Source of the DNA: Sphingopyxis lindanitolerans
GTDB taxonomy: Bacteria > Pseudomonadota > Alphaproteobacteria > Sphingomonadales > Sphingomonadaceae
Reading direction: 5' to 3'
Length of the DNA stretch: 64,000 nucleotides
Assembly (NCBI RefSeq): GCF_002993885.1
Contig: NZ_CM009578.1
Location: 2,331,751 to 2,395,750 of the forward strand
This document shows, in pieces, positions 54,269 through 63,889 of the stretch. The first letter of the stretch is position 1, and every line of letters starts with the position of its first letter. Under the pieces are notes generated by a model. That model was not told the DNA's origin. It ran no database searches and saw only the letters and a list, made by a program, of their open reading frames with translations. Made by a program: the position numbers and the translations under genes.

Positions 54269-54340
54269 GGTCCTCGGTCTCCTTTGAGCGGTGAGCGGCG
54301 CAGTCTAGCCGATCGGGTAGCCCGCCGACAAGGGGCGCCG

Positions 54341-55006
54341 CTAAAGCTCGACGATGATCCGCACCTTGTCGGCGCTGGTTCCGACCATCATCGCGATCTG
54401 GGCGCGGCTGCGCTCGATCAGGTCCTGCAGCGCCTCGGGCGGATGATCGCCGAGCAGTTCGGACGTCGGCACGCCAAGGATCGCGGCGAGCGCAGCCATG
54501 CGGCTGTGCTTGGGCCGCGCGCGCCCCTTTTCCCAGCCCGAGACCGACGGCGCGCTGACGCCCATGCGCTCGGCGACCTGGGCCTGGTTGAGCCCCGCCT
54601 GCGCGCGAAGCCGCTGGAGCCGGCTGCCGAAAGCCGGATCGGCGGGCGACGCCGCGGCTTCGTCGTCGTGCGCGTCATGGGTGACGGCGCTGCGCAACTG
54701 GGCGGCGCTGAGCGTCGCGGGCGATATGGGGGTGTCGAATCGGCAGCCGGAGAGCCGGTCGCTGACCCACACCACCGTCGCCGGGCTTTCGCCCGCATGC
54801 GGCAGGTCGATCTCGATCCGGTCGCCGACCGCGATCCCGGCGTCGCTTTCGAGGAGCAGCCCGGTTTCCGAAATATTGTGGACGAGCACCGCGATGCCGC
54901 TTCCGTCGTCGTGCGTTCCCTGTGCGGGAAGGCGGAGCGTGCGGCGAGCGCGGGCGCGCGCGTCGGCGCCGGGCGCGGCGGGGTGGAAATATCCGGGAAT
55001 GGCCAT
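54341..55006 (-). CDS. PilZ domain fused to XRE-type helix-turn-helix
   Basis: 221 residues. Residues 18-95 look like a PilZ domain: an Arg motif RRTLR at 21-25 and NISETG at 44-49, close to the RxxxR and (D/N)xSxxG c-di-GMP motifs. After an acidic Ala-rich linker comes an XRE HTH at about 128-186 (AGLNQAQVAERMGVSAPSVSGWEKGRARP). The C-terminal 30 residues are helical. It could tie DNA binding to c-di-GMP. No neighbours suggest targets. Confidence 0.82.
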   Translation of the reverse strand: MAIPGYFHPAAPGADARARARRTLRLPAQGTHDDGSGIAVLVHNISETGLLLESDAGIAVGDRIEIDLPHAGESPATVVWVSDRLSGCRFDTPISPATLSAAQLRSAVTHDAHDDEAAASPADPAFGSRLQRLRAQAGLNQAQVAERMGVSAPSVSGWEKGRARPKHSRMAALAAILGVPTSELLGDHPPEALQDLIERSRAQIAMMVGTSADKVRIIVEL

Positions 55007-55127
55007 GAAGACTGGTGTCGGAGCAACCGGTTAAAAGAAGGTTAGCGTGAGCGCGCGAAGTCGTGAAATGCACGAGAAGCGCGGTGGGTTGCCCGGCCCC
55101 GGCGCCGATGCGACGAAGCGGGCGCGA

Positions 55128-56099
55128 TCAGAGCCAGCCGATCGTCCGGAACCGCCAATAGAGGAGGCCGCAGATGCTTCCCATCAGGCCGATCGCGAAC
55201 GGATAGCCGAAGGTCCAGCTCAGTTCGGGCATATGCTCGAAGTTCATGCCATAGATTCCCGCGATCGCGGTCGGCACCGCGAGGATCGCCGCCCAGGCGG
55301 CGAGCTGGCGTGTGATCACGCCCTGGCGCTGCTGTTCGAGCAGCGAATTGGTATCGACGACCGAACCGGCGACTTCGCGCAGCCCCGACAGGCGGAATTC
55401 GGCGCGCTGCACATGGTCCCAGACATCGCGGAAATAGGGGCGCACCGCGTCGTCGATCCACGGCAGGTCGGCGGCGCCGACAAGGCGCGCGGCGACATCC
55501 TTCATCAGCCCGACGATGCGCTGGAACCGGATGATCTCGTGCCGCTGGGCATAAAGGTGGCGGATTTCGTGGGCGTCGAGCGGCGTGTCCATCACGCTTT
55601 CCTCGACCAGCAGCAGCCGGTCCTCGATCGCGTCGATGACGGGGAAATAGCCGTCGATGACGAAATCGAGGATCGCATAAAGGACATAGTCGGGTCCATG
55701 CGCGAGCTTCGCGGGCAGCGTTTCGAGCCGCTGGCGTACTTCGGTATGCGCGCGCGCCGAGCCGTGGCGGACGGTCACCGCGAAATGGCGACCCAGGAAG
55801 ATCGCGGTCTCGCCCGACTGGATCGTGTCGCCGTCGAGCGTCCCCGTCGCGGCGATGACGAAAAGCTGGTCGCCATAAACCTCGACCTTCGGAAGCTGCT
55901 TCGCCTTCAGCGCATCCTCGACCGCGAGCGGATGGAGGCCGAAGCGCTTGGCGATCCCGCCCAGCTCCTCGGGGGTCGGCTCGAACAGGCCGAGCCAGAA
56001 GAAATCGGCGTCGGTGCAATCGTCGGGGATGACGTCGTCGGGACCAAGGTCGCGGAGGAGTTGGCCCTGATGATAATGGCGCGCGGCGATGATCGGCAT
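55128..56099 (-). CDS. corA: CorA family magnesium/cobalt transporter
   Basis: 323 residues from the ATG at 56099. Long N-terminal cytosolic domain with coiled region, two C-terminal membrane helices, and the pore motif YGMNF with MPEL loop. Forms a pentameric divalent-cation channel. The ORF could start earlier (56153) but AAGGAA is nearer this ATG. Confidence 0.93.
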   Translation of the reverse strand: MPIIAARHYHQGQLLRDLGPDDVIPDDCTDADFFWLGLFEPTPEELGGIAKRFGLHPLAVEDALKAKQLPKVEVYGDQLFVIAATGTLDGDTIQSGETAIFLGRHFAVTVRHGSARAHTEVRQRLETLPAKLAHGPDYVLYAILDFVIDGYFPVIDAIEDRLLLVEESVMDTPLDAHEIRHLYAQRHEIIRFQRIVGLMKDVAARLVGAADLPWIDDAVRPYFRDVWDHVQRAEFRLSGLREVAGSVVDTNSLLEQQRQGVITRQLAAWAAILAVPTAIAGIYGMNFEHMPELSWTFGYPFAIGLMGSICGLLYWRFRTIGWL

Positions 56100-56270
56100 C
56101 GGTTCGGGTTCCTTATCGAGCCGCGACGGAAGTGGCGACGAGAGCCATGCCATCCGTTGTGGCGCGAAGTCGGCTGGCCGCCAAGCTGAAAGCGACCGAA
56201 CACATGCCGTCGCCCCCGCCTTCGCGGGGCGGCGCTTGAGGTCTTCACCTCAAACCGGCGTCCGCCCACG

Positions 56271-56297
56271 AAAAAGGGCGGCGCGCGGCCGCCCTTT
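56271..56297 (-). terminator. Intrinsic terminator of rpmG
   Basis: On the minus strand a 7-bp GC stem (GGGCGGC/GCCGCCC) with a five-base loop, preceded by AAA, is followed by five T. It is 68 bases beyond the rpmG stop. Confidence 0.75.
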
Positions 56298-56365
56298 CCG
56301 AATCCCCGCTGGTGCGGCGATGACGCATTTTCCACCCACGCGCCATCAGCGCGCGGGGCAAGGCG

Positions 56366-56533
56366 TCACTTGATCTTGGCTTCCTTGAACTCGACATGCT
56401 TGCGCACGCGCGGATCATATTTGCGCACCGCCATCTTCTCGGTCATCGTGCGCGGGTTCTTCTTGGTGACATAGAAAAAGCCGGTGTCGGCGGTGCTCAC
56501 CAGCTTGATCTTGACGGTCGTCGGCTTGGCCAT
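56366..56533 (-). CDS. rpmG: 50S ribosomal protein L33 (zinc-free form)
   Basis: 55 residues from the ATG at 56533 with GAGGAA upstream. [20 protein letters not shown] and the C-terminal [10 protein letters not shown] are typical. The CxxC zinc pairs of the C+ form are absent, as usual in alphaproteobacteria. Confidence 0.96.
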   Translation of the reverse strand: MAKPTTVKIKLVSTADTGFFYVTKKNPRTMTEKMAVRKYDPRVRKHVEFKEAKIK

Positions 56534-56765
56534 GGCCCTGTTCCTCGAAATCTTGGCACATCCGCAGGGACATCCGGCGCATGTGGCGGGACTGGGGGCC
56601 CCGGCGGTTGCTGTGAAAAACAAAGAGGGCCGCGCGTCGGGCGCCGCCCCCATTTATCCGGGCGCCATTGGCGGGATTCGGCGTCGATGTCAAGCAATGT
56701 GTCGAGGAAAAGCGGGGGCGGGCGCCCGTGGAGGCCCGCCCCCGGGAGGGGTTCGGCGGGGGGTA

Positions 56766-57494
56766 TCAGCCGTTCCGGATCTGGAAGCGCACGGTCATTT
56801 CCTTCCAGCTTTCCTCGGCCACGCCGCCGCGCGTCGCGGGCTTGAAGCGCCATTTCGCCAGCGCGCGCCGTTTCGTCTCCTCGAAAAAGCCCCGGCTGTC
56901 GGTGCTGACGAGTTCGACCGCCTTGACGCGCCCGTCGGTGCCGATCAGCACGCGCACCCGCACGCTTCCCTCGATCTCGCGCCGCTGCTCGCTCGCCGGA
57001 TAGTCGGGCTGGAAGCTGCCGGCGTAGCGCGGATCGAGCTGGGCGACCAGGAAGGGCGCGGGTTTCGGCGGCAGCGGCGGATCGACGATGTCGGGGCCGG
57101 TCCCGCTGCCCGCCGGGGGCGTATAGGGCGGCAGCGGCGCCACCTTGGTCGAGCTGTCCGATACCGGCGGGAGCGGAGTCGGCGGCGCGGTGAATTCGGT
57201 CTGGATCGGGTCGGTCTGCGGCTTGGGGTCGGGCCGCGGGTTGGGCTTGGGCTTTTCGACGGTGAAATTGGTCCATGTCTTGGACTCGGTTCGCGGCTTT
57301 TCCTGGATGATCATCGGCGACAGCGCGACCGCGACGACGAGCGCCGTGGGCAGCCCGAACGCGAGCGCCGCGGCGACCGGGCGATGCGCCGCGCCGGGAT
57401 GGTAACTGTCGCGCCCGAACGGCGCGGTCCCGGCGGGCATGCTATGCTTTACGGGCCTCGCGATGATGGCGGACATCAGCGGAATCAGGGTCAT
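56766..57494 (-). CDS. tonB: Energy transducer TonB
   Basis: 242 residues. One N-terminal membrane segment at about 42-62, a Pro/Lys-rich periplasm-spanning linker (EKPKPNPRPDPKPQTDP), and a C-terminal TonB domain (GSVRVRVLIGTDGRVKAVELVSTDSRGFFEETKRRALAKWRF-type, ending IRNG). It passes proton-motive energy to outer-membrane receptors. exbB/exbD are not beside it. A 17-bp tandem array touches its likely -35. Confidence 0.9.
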   Translation of the reverse strand: MTLIPLMSAIIARPVKHSMPAGTAPFGRDSYHPGAAHRPVAAALAFGLPTALVVAVALSPMIIQEKPRTESKTWTNFTVEKPKPNPRPDPKPQTDPIQTEFTAPPTPLPPVSDSSTKVAPLPPYTPPAGSGTGPDIVDPPLPPKPAPFLVAQLDPRYAGSFQPDYPASEQRREIEGSVRVRVLIGTDGRVKAVELVSTDSRGFFEETKRRALAKWRFKPATRGGVAEESWKEMTVRFQIRNG

Positions 57495-57588
57495 GGCACC
57501 TCTCCTTGCCTCGTGTAGGCCCGGCCCCGCGCGTTGACCGCCGCTATTGGTCGGGATGGATTAAGAGATAATATAACATATCTATCCT

Positions 57589-57594
57589 TGTCAA
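57589..57594 (-). promoter_or_regulatory. -35-like TTGACA upstream of tonB
   Basis: A consensus TTGACA on the minus strand, 95 bases before the tonB start, followed by an AT-rich stretch unlike the surrounding GC-rich DNA. The best -10, TATTAT, is at 57568-57573 with a 15-base spacer, shorter than ideal. Confidence 0.5.
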
Positions 57595-57643
57595 GCGCGA
57601 GCATCGACCAAGCGCGAGCATCGGCCAGGCACGAGCATCGGCA
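57593..57643. repeat. Three 17-bp tandem repeats upstream of tonB
   Basis: Units at 57593-57609, 57610-57626 and 57627-57643 share AAGCGCGAGCATCGGCC with one to four changes. The first unit overlaps the TTGACA of the tonB promoter by two bases. The array fills most of the gap between the gltX stop and that promoter. Confidence 0.8.
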
Positions 57644-57662
57644 AAGAGGCGCGATTGCCAGG

Positions 57663-58973
57663 TCAGGCGGCTCCCAGCCGCGCGACCGCCTCACCCTGGG
57701 CGATCAGCGGCAGCAGTTCGGCCATGTCGGGGCCGTGGTCGCGCGCCGTCAGCGCGCGGCGCAGCGGCAGGAAGAGCGCGCGGCCCTTGGCGCCGGTCGC
57801 CGCCTTCACCGCATCGGTCAGCGCGCGCCACGGATCGGCGCCCCAGTCGAGGCTCGGCGCGGCGGCGGCGGCGGCGGCGAGTACCGGCCGGTCGGCCTCT
57901 TCGGGTGCGGGTGGAACCAGCGGTCCGTCGAACACCGCCGCCCAGTCGGCCGCCTCGGCGACCGTCATCAGATTCGGGCGAATCGCGTTCCAGCGGGCTT
58001 CGCCGATCGCGACCGGCAGACGCGGCGCGACCGCGGCATAGTCGGTGTGATGCAGGATCTTCTGATTGATGAGTGCCAGCTCGGCCTCGTCGAAGCGCGC
58101 CGGGGCGCGGCCGAAGCGCGCGAAATCGATGCTCTCGATCAGCGGCGCCGGGCTCGTCACCGGCTCGACCGGATCGCTCGTCCCCAGCCGCGCGAGCAGC
58201 GCGACGAGCGCGATCGGCTCGATCCCCGCTTCGCGCAGGGCAGCCATGCCGAGCGACCCCAGCCGCTTCGACAATTTGCCCTCAGTCCCCACCAATAAGG
58301 CCTCATGCGCAAATTCGGGCGGTTTCGCGCCGAGGCTCGCGAACATCTGAATCTGCGCCGCGGTGTTCGACACATGATCCTCGCCGCGCACGACATGGCT
58401 GATCCCCATCGCGATATCGTCGATCACGCTCGGCAGCAGATAGAGCCAGCTGCCGTCGGCGCGGCGCACCACCGGATCGGACAGCGTCTTCGGCTCGAAA
58501 TGCTGCGGCCCGCGAATCATGTCGGTCCATTCGATCGGCGCCTCATGGTCGAGCCGGAACCGCCAGTGCGGCGCGACGCCTTCGGGCACCGGTGCATCGG
58601 CGGGCTTGCGCTCATAGACCGGCGGCAGCCCGCGCGACAGCAGCACCTTGCGGCGGATATCGAGCTCCTCGGGCGTCTCGTAGCAGGCATAGACGCGACC
58701 CGCCGCCTTGAGCTTGTCGAACTCGGCCTCATAAAGCGCGAAGCGCGCCGACTGGCGTTCCTCGCCGTCGATATCGAGCCCGAGCCACGCAAGATCGGCG
58801 CGGATGCCCTCGACATACTCCTCTTTCGATCGCTCGCGGTCGGTATCGTCGATCCGCAGCACGAAGCGCCCGCCCGCCCTGCGCGCCCACAGCCAGTTGT
58901 GGAGCGCGGTGCGGACGTTGCCGACATGCAGATGGCCGGTCGGCGAGGGGGCGAAGCGGGTGGTGACGGTCAT
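57663..58973 (-). CDS. gltX: Glutamyl-tRNA synthetase
   Basis: 436 residues. Class I motifs: RFAPSPTGHLHVGNVR (HIGH at 14-19 region) and GKLSKRLGS (KMSKS). It charges tRNA-Glu or, in organisms with GatCAB, also tRNA-Gln. Slightly shorter than E. coli GltX but with an anticodon-binding region. Many alphaproteobacteria have two copies; a paralog elsewhere is possible. Confidence 0.95.
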   Translation of the reverse strand: MTVTTRFAPSPTGHLHVGNVRTALHNWLWARRAGGRFVLRIDDTDRERSKEEYVEGIRADLAWLGLDIDGEERQSARFALYEAEFDKLKAAGRVYACYETPEELDIRRKVLLSRGLPPVYERKPADAPVPEGVAPHWRFRLDHEAPIEWTDMIRGPQHFEPKTLSDPVVRRADGSWLYLLPSVIDDIAMGISHVVRGEDHVSNTAAQIQMFASLGAKPPEFAHEALLVGTEGKLSKRLGSLGMAALREAGIEPIALVALLARLGTSDPVEPVTSPAPLIESIDFARFGRAPARFDEAELALINQKILHHTDYAAVAPRLPVAIGEARWNAIRPNLMTVAEAADWAAVFDGPLVPPAPEEADRPVLAAAAAAAPSLDWGADPWRALTDAVKAATGAKGRALFLPLRRALTARDHGPDMAELLPLIAQGEAVARLGAA

Positions 58974-59021
58974 GACGGCGCCTATAGCCCGTTTCGCGCG
59001 CGACGCGAGTCCGGGGGCACG

Positions 59022-60683
59022 TCAGCCCGTCCGAAACCCGTGCGTGATCGGGTAACGACGATCGCGCCCGAAATTGCGCGTCGACAGCTTGACCCCCGGC
59101 GGCGCCTGGCGCCGCTTATACTCGGCGAGCATCAGCAACCGCTCGATCCGCGCCACCGCATCGCGGTCGAAACCATAGCGCGCGACGACATCGTCGACGC
59201 TCGCTTCCTCCTCGACCAGCATGTGGAGCATCCGGTCGAGGTCGGCATAAGGCGGCAGACTGTCCTCGTCCTTCTGGTCGGGGCGCAGTTCGGCGCTCGG
59301 CGGCTTGGTCACGATATTGGCCGGCATCACCGGCGCGACCGGGTTGCGCGACAGCCGCGGCACATGGGCGTTGCGCCATTCGGCGAGCGCGAACACCGTC
59401 GTCTTATAGGCGTCCTTCAATGGATTATAGCCGCCCGCCATGTCGCCATAGATGGTCGCATAGCCGACACTCATCTCGCTCTTGTTGCCCGTCGTCAGCA
59501 GCATCGGACCGAATTTGTTGGACAGCGCCATCAGCGTGACACCGCGGATACGCGACTGGACATTCTCCTCGGTCGTATCGACGTCCTTGTCGGCGAAACT
59601 GTCCGCAAGCATGACATCGAACGCCTCGACCGCCGGGGCGATCGCGAGGGTGTCGAGCCGACACCCGATCATTGCCGCGCAGCCCCTCGCGTCATCGAGG
59701 CTTTCCTCGCTGGTGAAGCGGCTCGGCAGCATCACGCACCAGACCTTGTCGGGGCCGAGCGCGTCGGCGGCGATGGCGGCGCAGATCGCCGAATCGATCC
59801 CGCCCGACAGGCCGAGCACGACGCCGGGAAAGCGGTTGCGTTCGACATAGTCGCGCAGGGACAGGATCATCGCGCTATAGATGTCGGCGGGATGCGCTTC
59901 CCATTCGGCGATCACGCCCGCCTCGCATTCCCAGCCGCCCGCGCCCTTCGTCCAGCGCGTGACGCGCTCCTCCGCCTCCCAGTCGGTCAGCCGGTGCGCG
60001 GCGCGCCCGTCGCCGTTCAGCACGAACGAACAGCCGTCGAACACCAACTCGTCCTGCCCGCCGATGCGGTTGAGGAAGATCAGAGGCAATCCCGTTTCGG
60101 CGACGCGCGCCGCGAACACCTGCGTCAGGCGACGGTCGTCCTTGTCGATCTCATAGGGACTGCCGTTGACCGAAAGGAGAATGTCCGCGCCTTGGGCGGC
60201 AAGATGGGCGCACACCGCCGGAAACCAGCCGTCCTCGCAGATCGGCAGTCCCAGCTTCACCCCGCGCCATTCGACCACATCGGGAAGCGGCCCGGGCGCA
60301 AAGACGCGTTTTTCATCGAAGGTGCCGTAATTCGGCAGTTCATGCTTGCGCCGCGTCGCGACGATTCGTCCGCCGTCGAGCAGCGCGACCATATTATAGA
60401 GCCGCCCCTCGGCATCGCGCTCGACCGACCCGACGAGCATCGCCGGGCCGCCGTCGCCGGTCTCGGCCGCCAGCGCGGCGAGGGCGGTGGCGGCGCGCTC
60501 CGCCAGCGCCGGTTTCAGCACCAGATCCTCGGGCGGATAGCCGATCAGTTGCAACTCGGGATAAACGATCAGGTCGGCGTCCCCGTGCCGCGCGCGCACC
60601 GCGCGGATCGCGGCGGCATTGGCGGCCAGGTCGCCGACCGCCTGGGTCATCTGCGAAAGGACGATCGAAAGCATCTGTGTCAT
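59022..60683 (-). CDS. nadE: Glutamine-dependent NAD+ synthetase
   Basis: 553 residues. The N-terminal nitrilase-type glutaminase has the Glu (YPELQLIGYPPEDL), Lys (RKHELPNYGTFDE) and Cys (LPICEDGW) triad. The C-terminal synthetase has the P-loop GLSGGIDSA and GNKSEMSVGY. Makes NAD+ from the deamido form. Confidence 0.96.
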   Translation of the reverse strand: MTQMLSIVLSQMTQAVGDLAANAAAIRAVRARHGDADLIVYPELQLIGYPPEDLVLKPALAERAATALAALAAETGDGGPAMLVGSVERDAEGRLYNMVALLDGGRIVATRRKHELPNYGTFDEKRVFAPGPLPDVVEWRGVKLGLPICEDGWFPAVCAHLAAQGADILLSVNGSPYEIDKDDRRLTQVFAARVAETGLPLIFLNRIGGQDELVFDGCSFVLNGDGRAAHRLTDWEAEERVTRWTKGAGGWECEAGVIAEWEAHPADIYSAMILSLRDYVERNRFPGVVLGLSGGIDSAICAAIAADALGPDKVWCVMLPSRFTSEESLDDARGCAAMIGCRLDTLAIAPAVEAFDVMLADSFADKDVDTTEENVQSRIRGVTLMALSNKFGPMLLTTGNKSEMSVGYATIYGDMAGGYNPLKDAYKTTVFALAEWRNAHVPRLSRNPVAPVMPANIVTKPPSAELRPDQKDEDSLPPYADLDRMLHMLVEEEASVDDVVARYGFDRDAVARIERLLMLAEYKRRQAPPGVKLSTRNFGRDRRYPITHGFRTG

Positions 60684-60916
60684 GGCAGCGGTTTAGGCGC
60701 AACCGCCCCGCCCGTTCAACCGAAGAGAAGCGTCAACAGCGTGCGCTCGCCCCCGCGCCACCGACGCGACGACCGCTTCGTCGATAAGGAAGCGGCGTTC
60801 ACCGCCATCTGTCGACGCCCGCAAAGGCCGCCGGGACTTTAACCCCTTCCCCTTCGGGCATCGGCTGGCTAAGGGGCGGCGCAATCCCCACTCGCCGCGA
60901 AAGGGCCTTGCTCGCC

Positions 60917-61852
60917 ATGAAACTCATCTCCGGCAACAGCAACCTGCCGCTGGCCCGCGCGATTGCGGATTATCTCGAACTGCCGCTGACCGACACCAGC
61001 GTCCGCCGCTTCGCCGACGAGGAAGTCTTCGTCGAAATCCACGAAAATGTGCGCGGCCAGGATGTCTTCGTCGTCCAGCCGACCAATTTCCCGGCCAACG
61101 ACAATCTGATGGAGCTTTTGATCATCACCGACGCGCTGCGCCGCGCCTCGGCGAAGCGCATCACCGCGGTCGTCCCCTATTTCGGCTATGCCCGCCAGGA
61201 CCGCAAACCCGGCCCGCGCACCCCGATCTCGGCCAAGCTCGTCGCCAACCTTATCACCACCTCGGGCGCCGACCGCGTGCTGGCGATCGACCTCCACGCC
61301 GGGCAGATCCAGGGTTTCTTCGATATCCCGACCGACAATCTCTACGCCGCGCCGGTGATGAGCGCCGATATCCAGGCGCGCTTTGCCGGCAAGAATCTGA
61401 TGGTCGTCTCGCCCGACGTCGGCGGCGTCGTGCGCGCGCGCGCGCTGGCGAAGCGGCTCGACAACGCCCCGCTGGCAATCGTCGACAAGCGCCGCGAGCG
61501 TGCCGGCGAATCGGAGGTGATGAACATCATCGGCGACGTCGCGGGCCGCTTCTGCATCCTCATCGACGATATCGTGGACTCGGCCGGCACCCTCTGCAAC
61601 GCCGCCGCCGCGCTGAAGGCCGCGGGGGCCGAAGGTGTTGTCGCTTATTGCACCCATGGCGTGCTGTCGGGCGGCGCGGTCGCGCGCGTCGATGCGAGCG
61701 AACTGACCGAACTCGTCATCACCGATTCCATCCAGCCCACCGACGCTGTGAACGACAGCGGCAAAGTCCGCGCCCTCACCGTCGCGCCGCTGCTTGGCGA
61801 GGCGATCAAGCGCATCGCCGACGAATCGAGCGTGTCGTCGCTGTTCGATTGA
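60917..61852 (+). CDS. prs: Ribose-phosphate pyrophosphokinase
   Basis: 311 residues from the ATG at 60917; an in-frame TTG at 60908 is unlikely. Blocks: [42 protein letters not shown] and the PRPP loop [10 protein letters not shown]. Supplies PRPP for nucleotides, His, Trp and NAD. A 233-base gap without genes precedes it; I see no clear element there. Confidence 0.97.
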   Translation: MKLISGNSNLPLARAIADYLELPLTDTSVRRFADEEVFVEIHENVRGQDVFVVQPTNFPANDNLMELLIITDALRRASAKRITAVVPYFGYARQDRKPGPRTPISAKLVANLITTSGADRVLAIDLHAGQIQGFFDIPTDNLYAAPVMSADIQARFAGKNLMVVSPDVGGVVRARALAKRLDNAPLAIVDKRRERAGESEVMNIIGDVAGRFCILIDDIVDSAGTLCNAAAALKAAGAEGVVAYCTHGVLSGGAVARVDASELTELVITDSIQPTDAVNDSGKVRALTVAPLLGEAIKRIADESSVSSLFD

Positions 61853-61993
61853 ATCGGCCGATCGTGACGCCGATTTCATATTTCTGTTCCCCCGCAACGG
61901 CGGGGGTCCATCTCCGACCGCTGCTATTTTGCACGGGCGGATGACGGGGTTCCGCCTTAACGGGCCGCACGACCTCTTGGCTTGGGAAACTAG

Positions 61994-62776
61994 ATGACTC
62001 TCGAATCCGACATCGCCCTCGCCAATCGCCTTGCCGACGCTGCCGGCGCCGCGATCCGGCCTTTCTTCCGCGCGGCTTACCAGCACGAGGCCAAGGCCGA
62101 CGCTTCGCCGGTGACCGAGGCCGACCGCGCCGCCGAAGCCGCAATGCGGCGTCTGCTCGATGCCGAGGCGCCGCTCGACGGCATCATCGGCGAGGAATAT
62201 GGCGCCGAGCGGCCCGAAGCGTCGCGCCAATGGGTGCTCGACCCGATCGATGGCACGGTCAGCTTCATGGCCGGGCGGCCGATCTTCGGGACGCTGATCG
62301 CGCTGCTCCAGGACGGCTGGCCGCTGATTGGCATCATCGATCAGCCGATCGCCGGCGAGCGCTGGGTCGGTGCGACGGGGCGGCCGACCTTGCTCAGTGG
62401 CAAACCCGCGGCGACGCGCGTCTGCCGCAGCCTTGCCGACGCGGTCCTCGCGACGACCGGCCCGCAATATTTTGCCGATCATGACGGCGATCATTTCATG
62501 GCGCTCGCGGCGAAGACATCGCACGAGCGCATGGTCTTCGGCGGCGACTGTTATAATTACGGACTGCTCGCCAGCGGCCATATCGACCTGGTGGTCGAAG
62601 CGGGGCTGAAGCTCCACGATTTCGCAGCACTGGTGCCGATCGTAGAGGGCGCGGGCGGGACGATGTGCGACTGGAACGGCGAGCCGCTGCACAGCGAGAG
62701 CGACGGGCATGTCATCGCATTGGGCGATCCGGCGCGGCTCGAGGATGTGATTGAGGGGCTCGCCTGCCACCATTAG
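61994..62776 (+). CDS. Inositol-monophosphatase family phosphatase (histidinol-phosphatase-like)
   Basis: 260 residues. Metal motifs GEEYG (about 66-70), WVLDPIDGTVSF and the C-terminal GLKLHDFAALVPIVEGAGG. Closest in appearance to the HisN branch, which removes phosphate from histidinol phosphate; other sugar phosphates are possible. Confidence 0.88.
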   Translation: MTLESDIALANRLADAAGAAIRPFFRAAYQHEAKADASPVTEADRAAEAAMRRLLDAEAPLDGIIGEEYGAERPEASRQWVLDPIDGTVSFMAGRPIFGTLIALLQDGWPLIGIIDQPIAGERWVGATGRPTLLSGKPAATRVCRSLADAVLATTGPQYFADHDGDHFMALAAKTSHERMVFGGDCYNYGLLASGHIDLVVEAGLKLHDFAALVPIVEGAGGTMCDWNGEPLHSESDGHVIALGDPARLEDVIEGLACHH

Positions 62777-62786
62777 GGAGAGAGAG

Positions 62787-63137
62787 ATGGCATTCAACGG
62801 AAGCTGCCACTGCGGCGCGGTGACCTACACGGTCGAGGGCGATATCCCGACGACGGCGATGAGTTGCAACTGCTCGCACTGTCGGCGCAAGGGCTTCCTT
62901 CTGGCTTTCGTGCCGATCGACCGGTTCCGGCTGACGAGCGGCACCGGCAAGCTCAAAACCTATCAATTCCACAAGCACAATATCGACCATCAATTCTGCA
63001 CCGACTGCGGGTGCCAGGGTTTCGCGATCGGCACCGGTCCCGACGGCGCGAAGATGGCGGCGGTCAACCTGCGCTGCGTCCCCGACGCCGACCTCGATTC
63101 GCTTACCATCCAGAAGGTCGACGGCGCGAGCTTCTGA
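62787..63137 (+). CDS. GFA family protein (glutathione-dependent formaldehyde-activating type fold)
   Basis: 116 residues from the ATG at 62787, with GGGAGAG upstream. Zinc-binding Cys: SCHCG at 6-10, [10 protein letters not shown], and CTDCGCQ. A small beta-fold; the family name overstates what is known, and substrate is unclear. Ten bases after the phosphatase gene. Confidence 0.9.
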   Translation: MAFNGSCHCGAVTYTVEGDIPTTAMSCNCSHCRRKGFLLAFVPIDRFRLTSGTGKLKTYQFHKHNIDHQFCTDCGCQGFAIGTGPDGAKMAAVNLRCVPDADLDSLTIQKVDGASF

Positions 63138-63267
63138 AGCGCTTCGATGCTTGCATTTCGGCGCGAATCCCCCTAAGCGCGCCGCTTCGCACGATAGAGT
63201 TGCTGACCTGCCTGGCGACAAGGGCTGCCAGGGCCGGTCGATATCGTCGCTCAACAAGGAGACGAAA

Positions 63268-63471
63268 ATGCCCAAGCTGAAGACCAAGAGCGGTGTGAAG
63301 AAGCGCTTCAAATTCACCGCCTCGGGCAAGGTGAAGCACGGCGTTGCCGGCAAGCGCCACCGCCTGATTTCGCACAATAGCAAATATATCCGCACCAACC
63401 GCGGCACCAGCGTGCTCAGCGATTCGGACGTGGCCCATGTGCGCCTCTGGGCGCCCTACGGCCTGAAGTAA
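63268..63471 (+). CDS. rpmI: 50S ribosomal protein L35
   Basis: 67 residues from the ATG at 63268, with AAGGAG seven bases upstream. [20 protein letters not shown] and the end [11 protein letters not shown] are typical. Followed 13 bases later by rplT. infC, usually upstream, is not in this window. Confidence 0.97.
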   Translation: MPKLKTKSGVKKRFKFTASGKVKHGVAGKRHRLISHNSKYIRTNRGTSVLSDSDVAHVRLWAPYGLK

Positions 63472-63484
63472 GGAGCGCTAGACC

Positions 63485-63865
63485 ATGTCACGCATCAAAC
63501 GCGGCACGACCACGCACGCCAAGCACAAGCGCATATTGGATCAGGCGAAGGGCTATTACGGCCGTCGCAAGAACACCATTCGCATCGCCAAGCAGGCGGT
63601 CGAAAAGGCCGGCCAATATGCCTATCGCGACCGCAAGGTAAAGAAGCGGACCTTCCGCGCCCTGTGGATCCAGCGCATCAACGCCGCGGTTCGCGCCGAA
63701 GGCCTGACCTATTCGCAGTTCATGCACGGCGTGAAGCTGGCCGGGATCCAACTCGACCGCAAGGTCATGGCCGATCTCGCGATGAACGAAGGCGGCGTCT
63801 TCACCACGATCATCGCGCAGGCGAAAACGGTCCTGAGCGACGTCGAAGGTTCCAAGGCGGCCTGA
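63485..63865 (+). CDS. rplT: 50S ribosomal protein L20
   Basis: 126 residues. [40 protein letters not shown] and [18 protein letters not shown] are L20 blocks. It is an early 50S assembly protein and in some bacteria represses its own operon. pheS, often next, is beyond the window or absent. Confidence 0.97.
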   Translation: MSRIKRGTTTHAKHKRILDQAKGYYGRRKNTIRIAKQAVEKAGQYAYRDRKVKKRTFRALWIQRINAAVRAEGLTYSQFMHGVKLAGIQLDRKVMADLAMNEGGVFTTIIAQAKTVLSDVEGSKAA

Positions 63866-63889
63866 GCCCCTCGGCCTATCGCCAAAGCA

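Noticed and set aside
56236..56253. 7-bp hairpin with tetraloop (TTGAGGT/ACCTCAA) upstream of corA as a magnesium riboswitch
   Set aside because: A single small hairpin without the long conserved leader of known Mg2+ riboswitches; more likely incidental.
57593..57643. CRISPR-like array
   Set aside because: Units are direct tandem copies with no spacers and no cas genes nearby.
58305..60842. 845-codon open frame on the plus strand across gltX and nadE
   Set aside because: Shadow of two clear minus-strand genes; its composition (Arg/His/Asp-rich) has no family motif and no ribosome site.
63138..63267. L20-type autoregulatory leader before rpmI
   Set aside because: One stem-forming stretch is visible, but I could not identify a convincing L20-binding mimic.
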